Below are positions 1-7,906 of a stretch of 64,000 nt of DNA, piece after piece. Made by a program: the position numbers and the translations under genes. The notes below the pieces were generated by a model. It did not search any database. It had not been told where the DNA came from and was given only the letters and a program-made list of their open reading frames with translations. The stretch covers positions 962,501 to 1,026,500 of the forward strand of contig NZ_CP045503.2 in the NCBI RefSeq assembly GCF_007004545.3. Direction: 5' to 3'. This stretch comes from Shewanella eurypsychrophilus (GTDB taxonomy: Bacteria; Pseudomonadota; Gammaproteobacteria; Enterobacterales; Shewanellaceae). The stretch's first letter is position 1. Each line of letters begins with the position of its first letter.

Positions 1-1928
1 AAGCACTTTACGGCATAGCGTTAGATCTCAAAGCAATCGATTCACCAGAGTATGCAGCGTCTGAGCAAGAGCTACGGATCAAGCACGCCAACGCCGAAGA
101 GCTGCTAGTCAGTGCTAAAGAGCTACAAACGGAAGCCGAAGGGCACCTGGTTGCGGTCAATGCTGAACTCGATGTTATGGCGCGCGAGCTTACTTTTTCT
201 CGTACAGCCTATAAAAATAGCCGCGATGATCTGCGCCGTTTGTTTGATGATAAACGTGCAGAGCAGGAGAAGATTCAGCTTGCCTTGAACGAGCGGAAGT
301 CGGCTTCACAAAAGCAGTTAGCACGACTCGATAATGAGTTAAAACAGTTAAAGCAACAGCAGCAAGAGTGGCTGGAAGCACAAAAAGAGCAAGCGTTAGA
401 AGCGCGCATGGAGAAAAATGCCTACTGGCAAGAGGTCGTTGGCGCGCTTGATAACCAATTAGGCCAGATTAAAGCCAATATTCAAAATCGGCGAGACCAT
501 GCTAAGAGTGAACAAAAAGCGTGTGAGCTGTGGTATAAAAATGAGCTCAAATCTCGCGGGATTGATGAAGCTACAATCGTTGCACTTAAAGCCGAAATTC
601 GCACACTTGAAGCAAATATCAGTAAAGCCGAGCAGCGTCGTAGCGAAGTGTTGCGCTATGATGATTGGTACCAACATACTTGGCTGAAGCGCAAGCCTAA
701 ACTGCAAACAGAGCTGAGTACGGTTAAGCAAGCCACATTAGCATTAGAGCAGCAGCTTAAATCTAAATCAAATGAGGTTAAGGCGCAGCGGAATGAGCTA
801 GATGCTAAGCGTAAATCCTCTGATGCGGTGCAAGTTGAAGCCTCTGAGAATTTAACTAAGCTGCGCAGTGTGATGCGCAAACTCACAGAGCTAAAGCTTC
901 CTGCCAATAATGAAGATGCCCAAGGTGGATTGAGTGAGCGCTTACGTCAAGGTGAAGATCAGCTATTAAAGCGTGACTCATTACTAGGGTCTGTGAAGCA
1001 ATATGTGGAGCATTTTGACTCTGTTATTGCCAGCAAGTCTGGATCGAGTTTGTCAGAGTTCTGGGAGCGAGCGCGTGAAGAGTCTAGCTTCGTTAATGAC
1101 AAAGGCATTCGGATTATCGACTACCGCAAACTGGTCCCGCAACTGGAACAACTACTCAATGTTATGGTGCCGCAATCTATGATGGCACTGAGAGAGCAAG
1201 GCCGTATTTTCGGTGTTGATCTAACTGCTTACTATGATGTACTTGCCGATATCGATCGCCGTATTGCCACTCAAAGTGCGCGTATCACCCGAGAAGTCGG
1301 CGAAGAGTTGTTCCTCGATGGTGTTTCGGAGTCAGCGGTTAAGATCCGCTCGCGTATTAGTGAACTTGAATTTTGGCCTGAGCTCGAAGCATTTGTTAAA
1401 GCGTTCCGTCAATGGAAGGCTGATGGCTTTAATGAGCTTCCGGGTGAGGATTACACCAACAGTATGCGTCGTGCTATCGACATCATAGGTCGCGCCGCGT
1501 TATCTGGCGGCATATCAAAACTGCTTGAAATTGAACTGCGCTTAAAAGAGGGGAATAGCGACCTTATTATCCGCACCGATAGACAGTTAAATGAATCATC
1601 GAGTCACGGTATGGCTTACCTTATTTTATGTAAATTCTTGCTGGCGTTTACTCGTCTTTTACGTGGCCGAGCAGAGGTGACGATTCATTGGCCTATAGAT
1701 GAGCTGGGTACACTGCACCATGCGAATGTCAAAAAGATATTCGATGCCTGTGAAAACAATAATATTTCAGTATTGGGCGCATTCCCTAATCCAGAGTCTG
1801 AGGTACTGAGTTTGTTTGCTAATCGCTACATTATTAATAAGCAGACTAAAAAGCTGCAGGTTGTTAAACCACAAATCAATCCTATTGCCGAAAAACTTAG
1901 CAAGCGACGAACTCAGGAGGCGGTGTAA
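1..1928 (+). CDS. SMC/MukB-like ATPase, C-terminal part (JetC/MksB-like), 5' end outside window
   Basis: The reading frame is open from base 3 through the left edge, so the start and the N-terminal Walker A lie upstream; the first in-window ATG at 177 is internal. Visible are a long charged, heptad-like coiled coil (roughly 60-900 and again around 1150-1400) and a C-terminal ATPase half-head: an ABC-signature-like SSHG segment near 1600 and a Walker B with the acidic pair in HWPIDELG at 1684-1707, followed by a D-loop-like LHHAN. This is the layout of SMC, MukB and JetC proteins, which load on and extrude DNA. The TAA stop overlaps the next ATG by one base, and AGGAGG precedes that ATG, so the genes are translationally coupled. 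With its neighbours it resembles the motor of a Wadjet/MksBEFG condensin. Confidence is high for SMC-like ATPase and moderate for the Wadjet assignment. Confidence 0.82.
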   Translation, partial: ALYGIALDLKAIDSPEYAASEQELRIKHANAEELLVSAKELQTEAEGHLVAVNAELDVMARELTFSRTAYKNSRDDLRRLFDDKRAEQEKIQLALNERKSASQKQLARLDNELKQLKQQQQEWLEAQKEQALEARMEKNAYWQEVVGALDNQLGQIKANIQNRRDHAKSEQKACELWYKNELKSRGIDEATIVALKAEIRTLEANISKAEQRRSEVLRYDDWYQHTWLKRKPKLQTELSTVKQATLALEQQLKSKSNEVKAQRNELDAKRKSSDAVQVEASENLTKLRSVMRKLTELKLPANNEDAQGGLSERLRQGEDQLLKRDSLLGSVKQYVEHFDSVIASKSGSSLSEFWERAREESSFVNDKGIRIIDYRKLVPQLEQLLNVMVPQSMMALREQGRIFGVDLTAYYDVLADIDRRIATQSARITREVGEELFLDGVSESAVKIRSRISELEFWPELEAFVKAFRQWKADGFNELPGEDYTNSMRRAIDIIGRAALSGGISKLLEIELRLKEGNSDLIIRTDRQLNESSSHGMAYLILCKFLLAFTRLLRGRAEVTIHWPIDELGTLHHANVKKIFDACENNNISVLGAFPNPESEVLSLFANRYIINKQTKKLQVVKPQINPIAEKLSKRRTQEAV

Positions 1929-2581
1929 TGAGCCAAGATAGCGAAACGACCTTAGTGGGGACGAGTGCGCTTATTGAGCGTTTACTTAAAGGTCAGTTTA
2001 TCTGTCGAATCACAGATGAAGATGGTTGGCGAGCGCTGAAAAACCCAGATACCCGCGAGCGAGTCGAGACCTATTTAAATCAGATTAATCGCACTATCGG
2101 ATCGGCGAGTGAGGGCGAAGTCTTCTTCTGTGGTTATCAGCAGCTCGGTGATCGTGAGCGTAAGGTGATCTCGTCACAGTTTAAAGATATCTGTAACGCA
2201 CTTATTCCGCTGGTGGAGTGGCTGGTGTTAGTACAAGAGGGCAGTGGTCAAGATGCCCCCTTATCTGAAGGCGTGGCTGTGAGACTCACTGAGTTGCAGA
2301 CCCGGATTGAGGACACCCCCGCGTTTCGTGAACAACTGGCTAAGATCAGCCATTATCGCCTGTTTGGCTCAACTAGCAGTAATGTCGATGCACAGATAAA
2401 ATTGGTCTTTAAGCGATTAGTCGAGCTAGGTTATTTAACTAAACCGAATGCCGAGAAACAGATCTTTATCGCCACAGGTAAGCTTGATTACCTGTATGAG
2501 GTTATTCGCTTTATCGATGAGACCGAAGGATTGAGTCTGGAAGCTCAGGCCGAAACCGTGACGCAAAGGGATCTGATCTAA
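1928..2581 (+). CDS. MukE/MksE/JetB-like winged-helix condensin subunit
   Basis: 217 residues. The N-terminal pattern, a short helix with LLKGQFI followed by a W..L...D.R.RV..YL stretch and an FFCGYQQL strand, resembles JetB/MksE winged-helix subunits, which are about this size and bind the kleisin. The middle (residues about 135-190) looks like a second winged helix (YRLFGSTSSN, then LVELGYLTKP). The start overlaps the SMC stop by one base behind a strong AGGAGG, and the stop is 1 bp before the next ATG. The role is inferred mainly from size, order and neighbours; the primary sequence of this family diverges quickly. It could alternatively be the kleisin, but the next gene suits that better. 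Confidence 0.62.
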   Translation: MSQDSETTLVGTSALIERLLKGQFICRITDEDGWRALKNPDTRERVETYLNQINRTIGSASEGEVFFCGYQQLGDRERKVISSQFKDICNALIPLVEWLVLVQEGSGQDAPLSEGVAVRLTELQTRIEDTPAFREQLAKISHYRLFGSTSSNVDAQIKLVFKRLVELGYLTKPNAEKQIFIATGKLDYLYEVIRFIDETEGLSLEAQAETVTQRDLI

Positions 2582-2582
2582 T

Positions 2583-3803
2583 ATGAGCAGCAATTTACAT
2601 CAAGCAGGGGTTAAGCTACTCAAGCAGCTTGGCCGGCATGCAGAACTGGTGATGGATGTTTATCTTTCAGGGTCAGTCTCGGAAGATGAAACCAATGCTG
2701 CTGCAATAGATAAACTGCGTAAAAGTGATATTTTATGGCGTCCGGAAGCTGAGCAAGAGTTAAGACTAAAGCGTTCGGTACGTGCGCTACTTGAAGAGGC
2801 ATTGAGCGACGAACGTAATCGCCAAATTGACTCTAATGTAGGTAGTTCGCTGGCCAGCATTAAAACTTTAGCCGCGCATTATAAGGAAGCGCGTCATAAC
2901 ATTGATTATGCCGCCTCTGAGGCTTATCTTGCGGATCTAAATGAACATGTTTATAGCTTTGCTGACGGGCTCAGGTATTCCATTCGGGTGCTATGGAGTC
3001 GCATTAACAATGAGTTTGGTTACGTAGGCACTATTAACGCCAAAATTCGTGAGAATGAACTGGCCCAACAGCAGGTGACTGAACTGCTCAACGGATTGGA
3101 GATGTTCCAATTTAGCGAGCTGGGTGAGATTGCCGGTGATATTCGTGAGCTGAGAAAACTCTTGGTTACCACGTTACAAGAGACCTTGAGCGACTGTACT
3201 CAGGAATTAAGCGTGGTACAGGGGCGCTTGCTTGAGCTGTTAGGCCGGTTCCGTCAGATTCGTGGCCGCACACGCCTGCTTAAGGGCTGGTTGCTCTATA
3301 CCGATCTTCATCCTGACTATAGACCTGCTGATCATGTTAGCCATAAGCAGTTACCTAGGTTATTTAACTGCGCCGAAGCGCTACTGGCTCCTGCCTCGGT
3401 TGACATTCATAGCACCTTATATGAACCTGAGCTGTTTGAGATCGTATCGAATATTAAGCGCATCGACAGGCTTAATGCTGGACAAACTATCGCTGAGCAA
3501 GATACCTCGCTTTTGCTAAGTCAATCTGAAGATTTTGCTATTCCCGATAATCCGCTTAAACTCGCGGTCGATGAGTATTTTTGTGCTGTGATTGATTCAG
3601 GTAAGAGCCAATCAGCACTCGAGTATTTAGATGAGCAAGCACTGGACTGGGATCGTGAAAGCTGGCTATATCAGGTTATCTGCGGGTATGAGGGGCTACC
3701 AGAAGAGCATAGACAATATTTTGAACTCGAATCGATAGGTGAGCCAGACCCGGTATACACAGGTAACTTTGTTATTCGAGATGTTGAACTGTGGCTCGCT
3801 TAA
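2583..3803 (+). CDS. Kleisin-like condensin subunit (MksF/JetA-like)
   Basis: 406 residues, almost entirely predicted helix. The first 90 or so residues could form a winged helix, followed by long helical segments (about 95-240) with leucine-rich pairing, as in MukF/JetA kleisins that bridge the two SMC heads. The C-terminal third is shorter and acidic. It begins 1 bp after the preceding stop and overlaps the next gene by 13 bp, so it belongs to the same transcript. I cannot see a diagnostic motif; the assignment rests on length, helical character and the conserved company of an SMC ATPase, a small MukE-like protein and a Toprim protein. Confidence 0.58.
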   Translation: MSSNLHQAGVKLLKQLGRHAELVMDVYLSGSVSEDETNAAAIDKLRKSDILWRPEAEQELRLKRSVRALLEEALSDERNRQIDSNVGSSLASIKTLAAHYKEARHNIDYAASEAYLADLNEHVYSFADGLRYSIRVLWSRINNEFGYVGTINAKIRENELAQQQVTELLNGLEMFQFSELGEIAGDIRELRKLLVTTLQETLSDCTQELSVVQGRLLELLGRFRQIRGRTRLLKGWLLYTDLHPDYRPADHVSHKQLPRLFNCAEALLAPASVDIHSTLYEPELFEIVSNIKRIDRLNAGQTIAEQDTSLLLSQSEDFAIPDNPLKLAVDEYFCAVIDSGKSQSALEYLDEQALDWDRESWLYQVICGYEGLPEEHRQYFELESIGEPDPVYTGNFVIRDVELWLA

Positions 3804-4645
3804 CTAAGGTTCACGCAAATTTAATTAGCAATGTGCTGAAAAAATGCAGTGCCAAGGTGTCTTATAACCCAAATTGGCAAAAGATTTACGCTGAACTTGA
3901 GGTGGGGAGCCCTGATGAGTCCACGCGGTATTTGTTGTTTACCGCCGCTCAACGGCATCAGCTGAATGAGATGTCAGCAGCTTACTTTGGATGCTCACTA
4001 CTGATGACCTCTTTTAAGGGCTCTCGCAAGGAAGTTTCGCACTACAGTCGTGATGACAAATTGGCGAGTATTAAGCCTGATGAGCAATATTTACTTATCA
4101 AACCCCAGCCTTTATTTACTGCAGTTGCATCCGATCTCGCTCTCAGAGTGCCGCTAGATCAGATCATTAAGTTACTTGAGTCACCGGATAACACTATTAC
4201 GCATGTGGTTGTCGTTGAGAATTTAGATGCATTTGATTACTGGAATGAGTTTTCGGTTACAGCTGACTTAAGACAGGCTTTAGTAGTGTATCGAGGCCAT
4301 GACGCTTTAGCTAAAGGCGTTAAGGTGTTACTGCAGCGATTACCTAAGACGATTGAGGTGGTTGCGTTTGTCGATGTCGATCCTGACGGTATCAAAATTG
4401 CGTTAACCACACCTAAGGCAACCCAGATCTTATCCTCCGATTTCAACTCATTGTCATTATTAATAAAGTCATCTAGCTATAGCAAAGATTTTGATAAGCA
4501 GCACAAGGCCGTCAACTATATGCAAAAGCACCCAGATCACTGGCCTTCACTACAGCAATTTATCATCGAGAGACGAGTCAGCATTAAGCAGCAACATCTA
4601 CTTGCTTTTGAAGTTCCTTTAATAATGCACAATAGGAAATCATAA
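3791..4645 (+). CDS. Toprim-fold nuclease-like protein (JetD/MksG-like)
   Basis: 284 residues from a GTG start that overlaps the preceding gene by 13 bp. The Toprim signature is clear: a hydrophobic strand with the catalytic glutamate in VVVENLDAF (E143) and, 50 residues later, a strand ending in the DxDxxG motif, VDVDPDG (D195, D197). This combination occurs in topoisomerase VI A-like JetD/MksG proteins, the subunit of Wadjet systems that cleaves extruded circular DNA. The N-terminal 110 residues would be the DNA-binding arm. It is the last gene of the cluster and no partner follows. It is shorter than many JetD proteins, so it may be a divergent subtype. Confidence 0.72.
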   Translation: MARLTKVHANLISNVLKKCSAKVSYNPNWQKIYAELEVGSPDESTRYLLFTAAQRHQLNEMSAAYFGCSLLMTSFKGSRKEVSHYSRDDKLASIKPDEQYLLIKPQPLFTAVASDLALRVPLDQIIKLLESPDNTITHVVVVENLDAFDYWNEFSVTADLRQALVVYRGHDALAKGVKVLLQRLPKTIEVVAFVDVDPDGIKIALTTPKATQILSSDFNSLSLLIKSSSYSKDFDKQHKAVNYMQKHPDHWPSLQQFIIERRVSIKQQHLLAFEVPLIMHNRKS

Positions 4646-5110
4646 GTACAAATACAATCGCTAAATATTAGCCGTTACTCTAGTCGCTTTGACGGCTTTC
4701 ATTTTGAACACAATTCATCATGATCACCCTTTACTTACCACCTGTATAGCTATGCATACTGCCTTTGGGTGTTAAGTTGGTTGTATTGACTGGTCTCTTG
4801 CTCTGATTTGGATTTATTAACTGTCTATTTGGGCGTAGGGTTTTATTTTGTGTTAACTAGTTGGTGGTTATGTAAAATTTTAAACCTGCTATCACCCCTT
4901 GCTTCCCTTTATGTACAAGTAAACATAGTCATTACAGCTTTCGTTACTTTTTTGTAACTGTTTAGCCCATCTCGATAGTGGTTGAAATTGTGTTCAGCAT
5001 GATTCACTATCTCTGTCCACAAGCGGGGTAGAACCCCAAATATAAGCATCGACACAGATGTAAAATGAAGAAAGCATCCAACAATGAGATGCTGAATTGA
5101 AGGCAGGCAT
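4646..5110. other. 465-bp non-coding gap after the Wadjet-like cluster
   Basis: No supported gene. The only structure I see is a short inverted repeat GCATC...GATGC at about 5078-5096 just upstream of the symporter gene, and an AAGGCAGG ribosome-binding site before its ATG. I find no strong terminator with a T-tract for the upstream cluster. Confidence 0.5.
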
Positions 5111-6376
5111 ATGACTAAATCACTCTCATCGCGGATCTTTATTGGTCTGTTCTCCGGATTAATTTTCGGCTCTATCATTCAATACCTACTTGGAGATGTT
5201 AGCTTCTTCTCCGGCACCGTGGTCGAAATAGCTTCAGGCGTGGGAACCATGTTCGTCAGTATGATCATGATGCTTGTTGTGCCATTGGTATTTGTCAGTA
5301 TTGTCTGTGGCGTACTCGAACTCAAGGACCTGAAAAGTTTTGGCCGTTTAGGCGGTAAGACATTCGGTTTCTATATTATTAATACCGTAGTGGCTATTTT
5401 TGCGGCCTTAGCCGTGGCGTTACTGCTCCAGCCTGGACTCGGTGTCGATATGTCTGGTGGTACTGGTGCAACAATTACCGCAACCGAATTGCCAAACTTA
5501 GTCCAATTAATTGTCAACATAGTGCCAAATAATCCAGTGGCTGCGTTTAGTTCGGGCAATATGTTGCAAGTGATCTTCATGGCACTGCTTGTAGGCGGTG
5601 TGCTTAAGTCATTAGGCAATGCAGCCCCTATGCTGGTGCAAGGATTCCAGGAAGGCAACAAGCTGATGATGAAGCTTATCACGGTAGTGATGCTACTGGC
5701 GCCTATCGGTGTTTTCGCCTTGATGCTGAAACTTGGTGCGACGCTGGAAGCTGGTGTGTTCCTCAGTGTGCTTGAGTACGTCATTGTGATTGTTGGACTA
5801 CTATTGCTTTGGATATTCGTTGTTTACCCGATGGCTGTTGGCGCGTTCACTCAGGTATCAGCCAAAGAGTTTCGCGCTAAGACCCGTGAACAGATCCTGT
5901 TCTCGTTATCTACGGCAAGCTCAAATGCCACGATTCCCGTGACCATGCGTACCTTGACTGAAAAATTAGGTGTTAAGCGCTCTGTTGCAGGTTTTGGTGT
6001 GCCACTCGGCGCGACCATGAATATGGGTGGGGTTTCCATCTATATCACTATCGCTATCTTCTTCGTGGCAAATGCGTTTGGCGCCCCCATTGCGATGGAG
6101 CAACTGCCTGCACTGCTATTTAGCATCTTCCTGCTTTCTGTCGGCGCTGGTGGTGTACCTGGCGGTGGCATGGTGATGATTGGTGTGCTTATCCATCAGA
6201 TGGGCTTACCGGTTGAAGCATTTGCGATTGTAGCTGCTTTAGACCGCCTTATTGATATGGTGCTCACTTCATGTAACGTTGTTGGTGATGCGGCTGTGTT
6301 GACTATTGTTGATGCTACTGAGCAGGCACATGCGGCAGCAGAACAAACATCAAACGCTCAACAAACTCAATCATAA
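5111..6376 (+). CDS. Dicarboxylate/amino acid:cation symporter (DAACS family)
   Basis: 421 residues with about eight membrane segments plus two re-entrant hairpins, the GltPh/EAAT architecture. Hairpin 1 is the serine-rich STASSNATIPVTM, TM7 carries GATMNMGGVSIY, hairpin 2 is GAGGVPGGGMVMIG and TM8 is DRLIDMVLTSCNVVGDA. Two residues differ from the acidic-substrate members. The family NMDGT motif reads NMGGV, losing the aspartate (D312 in GltPh) that helps bind sodium. The TM8 arginine that holds the substrate side-chain carboxylate (R397 in GltPh) is leucine. It should therefore take up a neutral or different substrate with altered cation coupling. ATG behind AAGGCAGG; followed by two hairpin terminators. 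Confidence 0.88.
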   Translation: MTKSLSSRIFIGLFSGLIFGSIIQYLLGDVSFFSGTVVEIASGVGTMFVSMIMMLVVPLVFVSIVCGVLELKDLKSFGRLGGKTFGFYIINTVVAIFAALAVALLLQPGLGVDMSGGTGATITATELPNLVQLIVNIVPNNPVAAFSSGNMLQVIFMALLVGGVLKSLGNAAPMLVQGFQEGNKLMMKLITVVMLLAPIGVFALMLKLGATLEAGVFLSVLEYVIVIVGLLLLWIFVVYPMAVGAFTQVSAKEFRAKTREQILFSLSTASSNATIPVTMRTLTEKLGVKRSVAGFGVPLGATMNMGGVSIYITIAIFFVANAFGAPIAMEQLPALLFSIFLLSVGAGGVPGGGMVMIGVLIHQMGLPVEAFAIVAALDRLIDMVLTSCNVVGDAAVLTIVDATEQAHAAAEQTSNAQQTQS

Positions 6377-6383
6377 GAGACTA

Positions 6384-6452
6384 AACAGGCTTAACTAGCC
6401 TGTTCAGTGCTTTTTAAACAAGCCCATAGAGCATCGCTCTGTGGGCTTTTTT
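6384..6452 (+). terminator. Tandem hairpins, second one a rho-independent terminator
   Basis: AACAGGCT..AGCCTGTT forms a first stem at 6384-6404. A second stem at 6421-6447 (AGCCCAYAGAGC paired around ATC) is followed by a run of T. It terminates the symporter gene and, with its A-rich left side, could also serve the converging gene. Confidence 0.8.
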
Positions 6453-6473
6453 ATTGGCTATGAATGATGGGTA

Positions 6474-7241
6474 TTATTGATATCTGGAGAGGATTTTCTG
6501 GTACCGGCTTTGGCTTTCTTTTTTAACCGGGAGCTTGATCTTATCGATTGCATTTTGAAATCGTGAAATTAATTTGGGATCCACATCTTTACTGAAGGCA
6601 TAGTACAGTTCGCTCTCCTTTAACGTAAAGACCGAAGTAAATTGATTATTTGGTAAGTTGGAATTTGCGATATACCAACGAGCGACATTTTCTTCATAAG
6701 CCCATAGCTGAATTCGTCCTTTATTGAGCATTTTGACTAACGACTCGGCACTATGAGCTTGTCTAATCTGTTTATTTGATACCCCAAGTGAAAGCAACAG
6801 TTGTTCGCCAATATCATCTTTAATGGTACCGATAGAGTAGTTTGCGAGCTGGTCTATCGATTGAATCTCAATCTGATTTTCAGTTAATGCGAGCAGAACG
6901 ATTTTGGTACTTGTGATTGGCCCAGCCCATTCAAATAATGGTTCACGTTCTTGGGTTCTGGTTGTTGAAAATAATACATGATTAGCACCTTTTAGTAGCA
7001 TTTTATAGGCTCTTGGCCAAGGTAAAAGACGGATCTTAGCCACTTGTCGCTCTATTTCATCCTGCTGGAGGACTTCATCAAGCAGATCGATGGCAATGCC
7101 TTTAAGTTCACCATTCTCTAAGTAGTTATAAGGCGGATATGATTCGGTGAGGTACTCAATTTTAGCTAATGCTGAGGGATGTTCGGCAAATGCCATTTGA
7201 GATAAAATGCAATATAGGCAAGCTGATATCAAGAGCTTCAT
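6474..7241 (-). CDS. Periplasmic solute-binding protein, SBP_bac_3 family
   Basis: 255 residues with a signal peptide (MKLLISACLYCILSQMAFA, cleavage after AFA). The body reads as a family 3 amino-acid-type binding fold: Y.TE.YPPYNY.ENGELKGIAIDLL near the N-terminus, a TRTQEREPLFEWAGPI segment and a second lobe with SIGTIKDDIGEQLL. No permease or ATPase genes are nearby. Such orphan proteins are common in Shewanella and Vibrio, and their ligands are mostly unknown. The same fold forms the sensor domain of the kinase encoded at 9286-11361, but I see no direct link. Confidence 0.85.
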   Translation of the reverse strand: MKLLISACLYCILSQMAFAEHPSALAKIEYLTESYPPYNYLENGELKGIAIDLLDEVLQQDEIERQVAKIRLLPWPRAYKMLLKGANHVLFSTTRTQEREPLFEWAGPITSTKIVLLALTENQIEIQSIDQLANYSIGTIKDDIGEQLLLSLGVSNKQIRQAHSAESLVKMLNKGRIQLWAYEENVARWYIANSNLPNNQFTSVFTLKESELYYAFSKDVDPKLISRFQNAIDKIKLPVKKESQSRYQKILSRYQ

Positions 7242-7397
7242 AATTCCGCTCGTTAACTAAGTGCTGAGTTAAGTGTAGCAAGGCTGTCGCCATTAGATTG
7301 ATGCCGATTAATTTCCTTCCAGTGAAAGTGAGTGATTTTTAGCACTTGAATTGCTATATTTTCAAATTGTTAAAGTAAAATTAGTTAAGGATGGTCG

Positions 7398-7664
7398 ATG
7401 AGGATATTGATACTTTTGTTGATCTGGGTTCAACTTTCAGCCTGCTCTACTGCTGATTTTTACACTAGTAGTTGTGATTTCGTGACCAGTGCTGCAGAGA
7501 GTCAACAGGTGTGTGAAGAGCGCCTGAGCCGCCCTGGAACCGTTGAGCTGGAGAGTAATCGTAAAGTATCAGATGACACTGTGCAGGGGATATTGGGAGT
7601 GGTTTTTGGCTCGCTAAGTCGATTACTATCAAGTGATGAAGCCAATAATAACCCTTGTCTATAG
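7398..7664 (+). CDS. Small lipoprotein of unknown function
   Basis: 88 residues. The N-terminus is a typical lipoprotein signal, ending in the lipobox LSAC, so Cys16 would be acylated. The mature part is short and polar with four further cysteines. ATG is preceded by AAGGA. The stop codon lies inside the first copy of an 84-bp tandem repeat, so the last dozen codons are duplicated downstream. I do not recognise the family. Confidence 0.65.
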   Translation: MRILILLLIWVQLSACSTADFYTSSCDFVTSAAESQQVCEERLSRPGTVELESNRKVSDDTVQGILGVVFGSLSRLLSSDEANNNPCL

Positions 7665-7820
7665 TTTTTATATCCGACATCCCATATTCGGTACAAGTCG
7701 AGTCGCGTGCTATCACGTGATGAAGTCAGTAATAAACCTTGTCTATAGTTTTTATATCCGACATCCCATATTCGGTACAAGTCGAGTCGCGTGCTATCAC
7801 ATGATGAAGTCAATAATTAG
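7627..7820 (+). repeat. 84-bp tandem repeat covering the lipoprotein 3' end, two copies plus a partial third
   Basis: Units begin at 7627, 7711 and 7795 (each opening TATCA), a period of exactly 84 bp or 28 codons. The first unit holds the last codons and TAG stop of the lipoprotein gene. The second repeats that coding end (DE...PCL then TAG) in the same relative frame. The third stops after about 25 bp. The non-coding half of the unit is virtually identical between copies 1 and 2, so the duplication is fairly recent. Confidence 0.9.
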
Positions 7821-7906
7821 GCTAACCATAAATATCGGCTTCAATCATTAAACAGAAGCTGCCTGTTACCTTCCCTCGTACCTACTTCCTAGGTTTTTAT
7901 TGCTAG

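Noticed and set aside
177..1928. SMC-like gene starting at the ATG at 177
   Set aside because: The frame is open to the left edge and the upstream translation reads as head-to-coil sequence, so 177 is internal.
7633..7851. 72-codon plus-strand frame across the 84-bp repeats
   Set aside because: It is a repeat-generated shadow in a different frame from the lipoprotein, with no ribosome-binding site.
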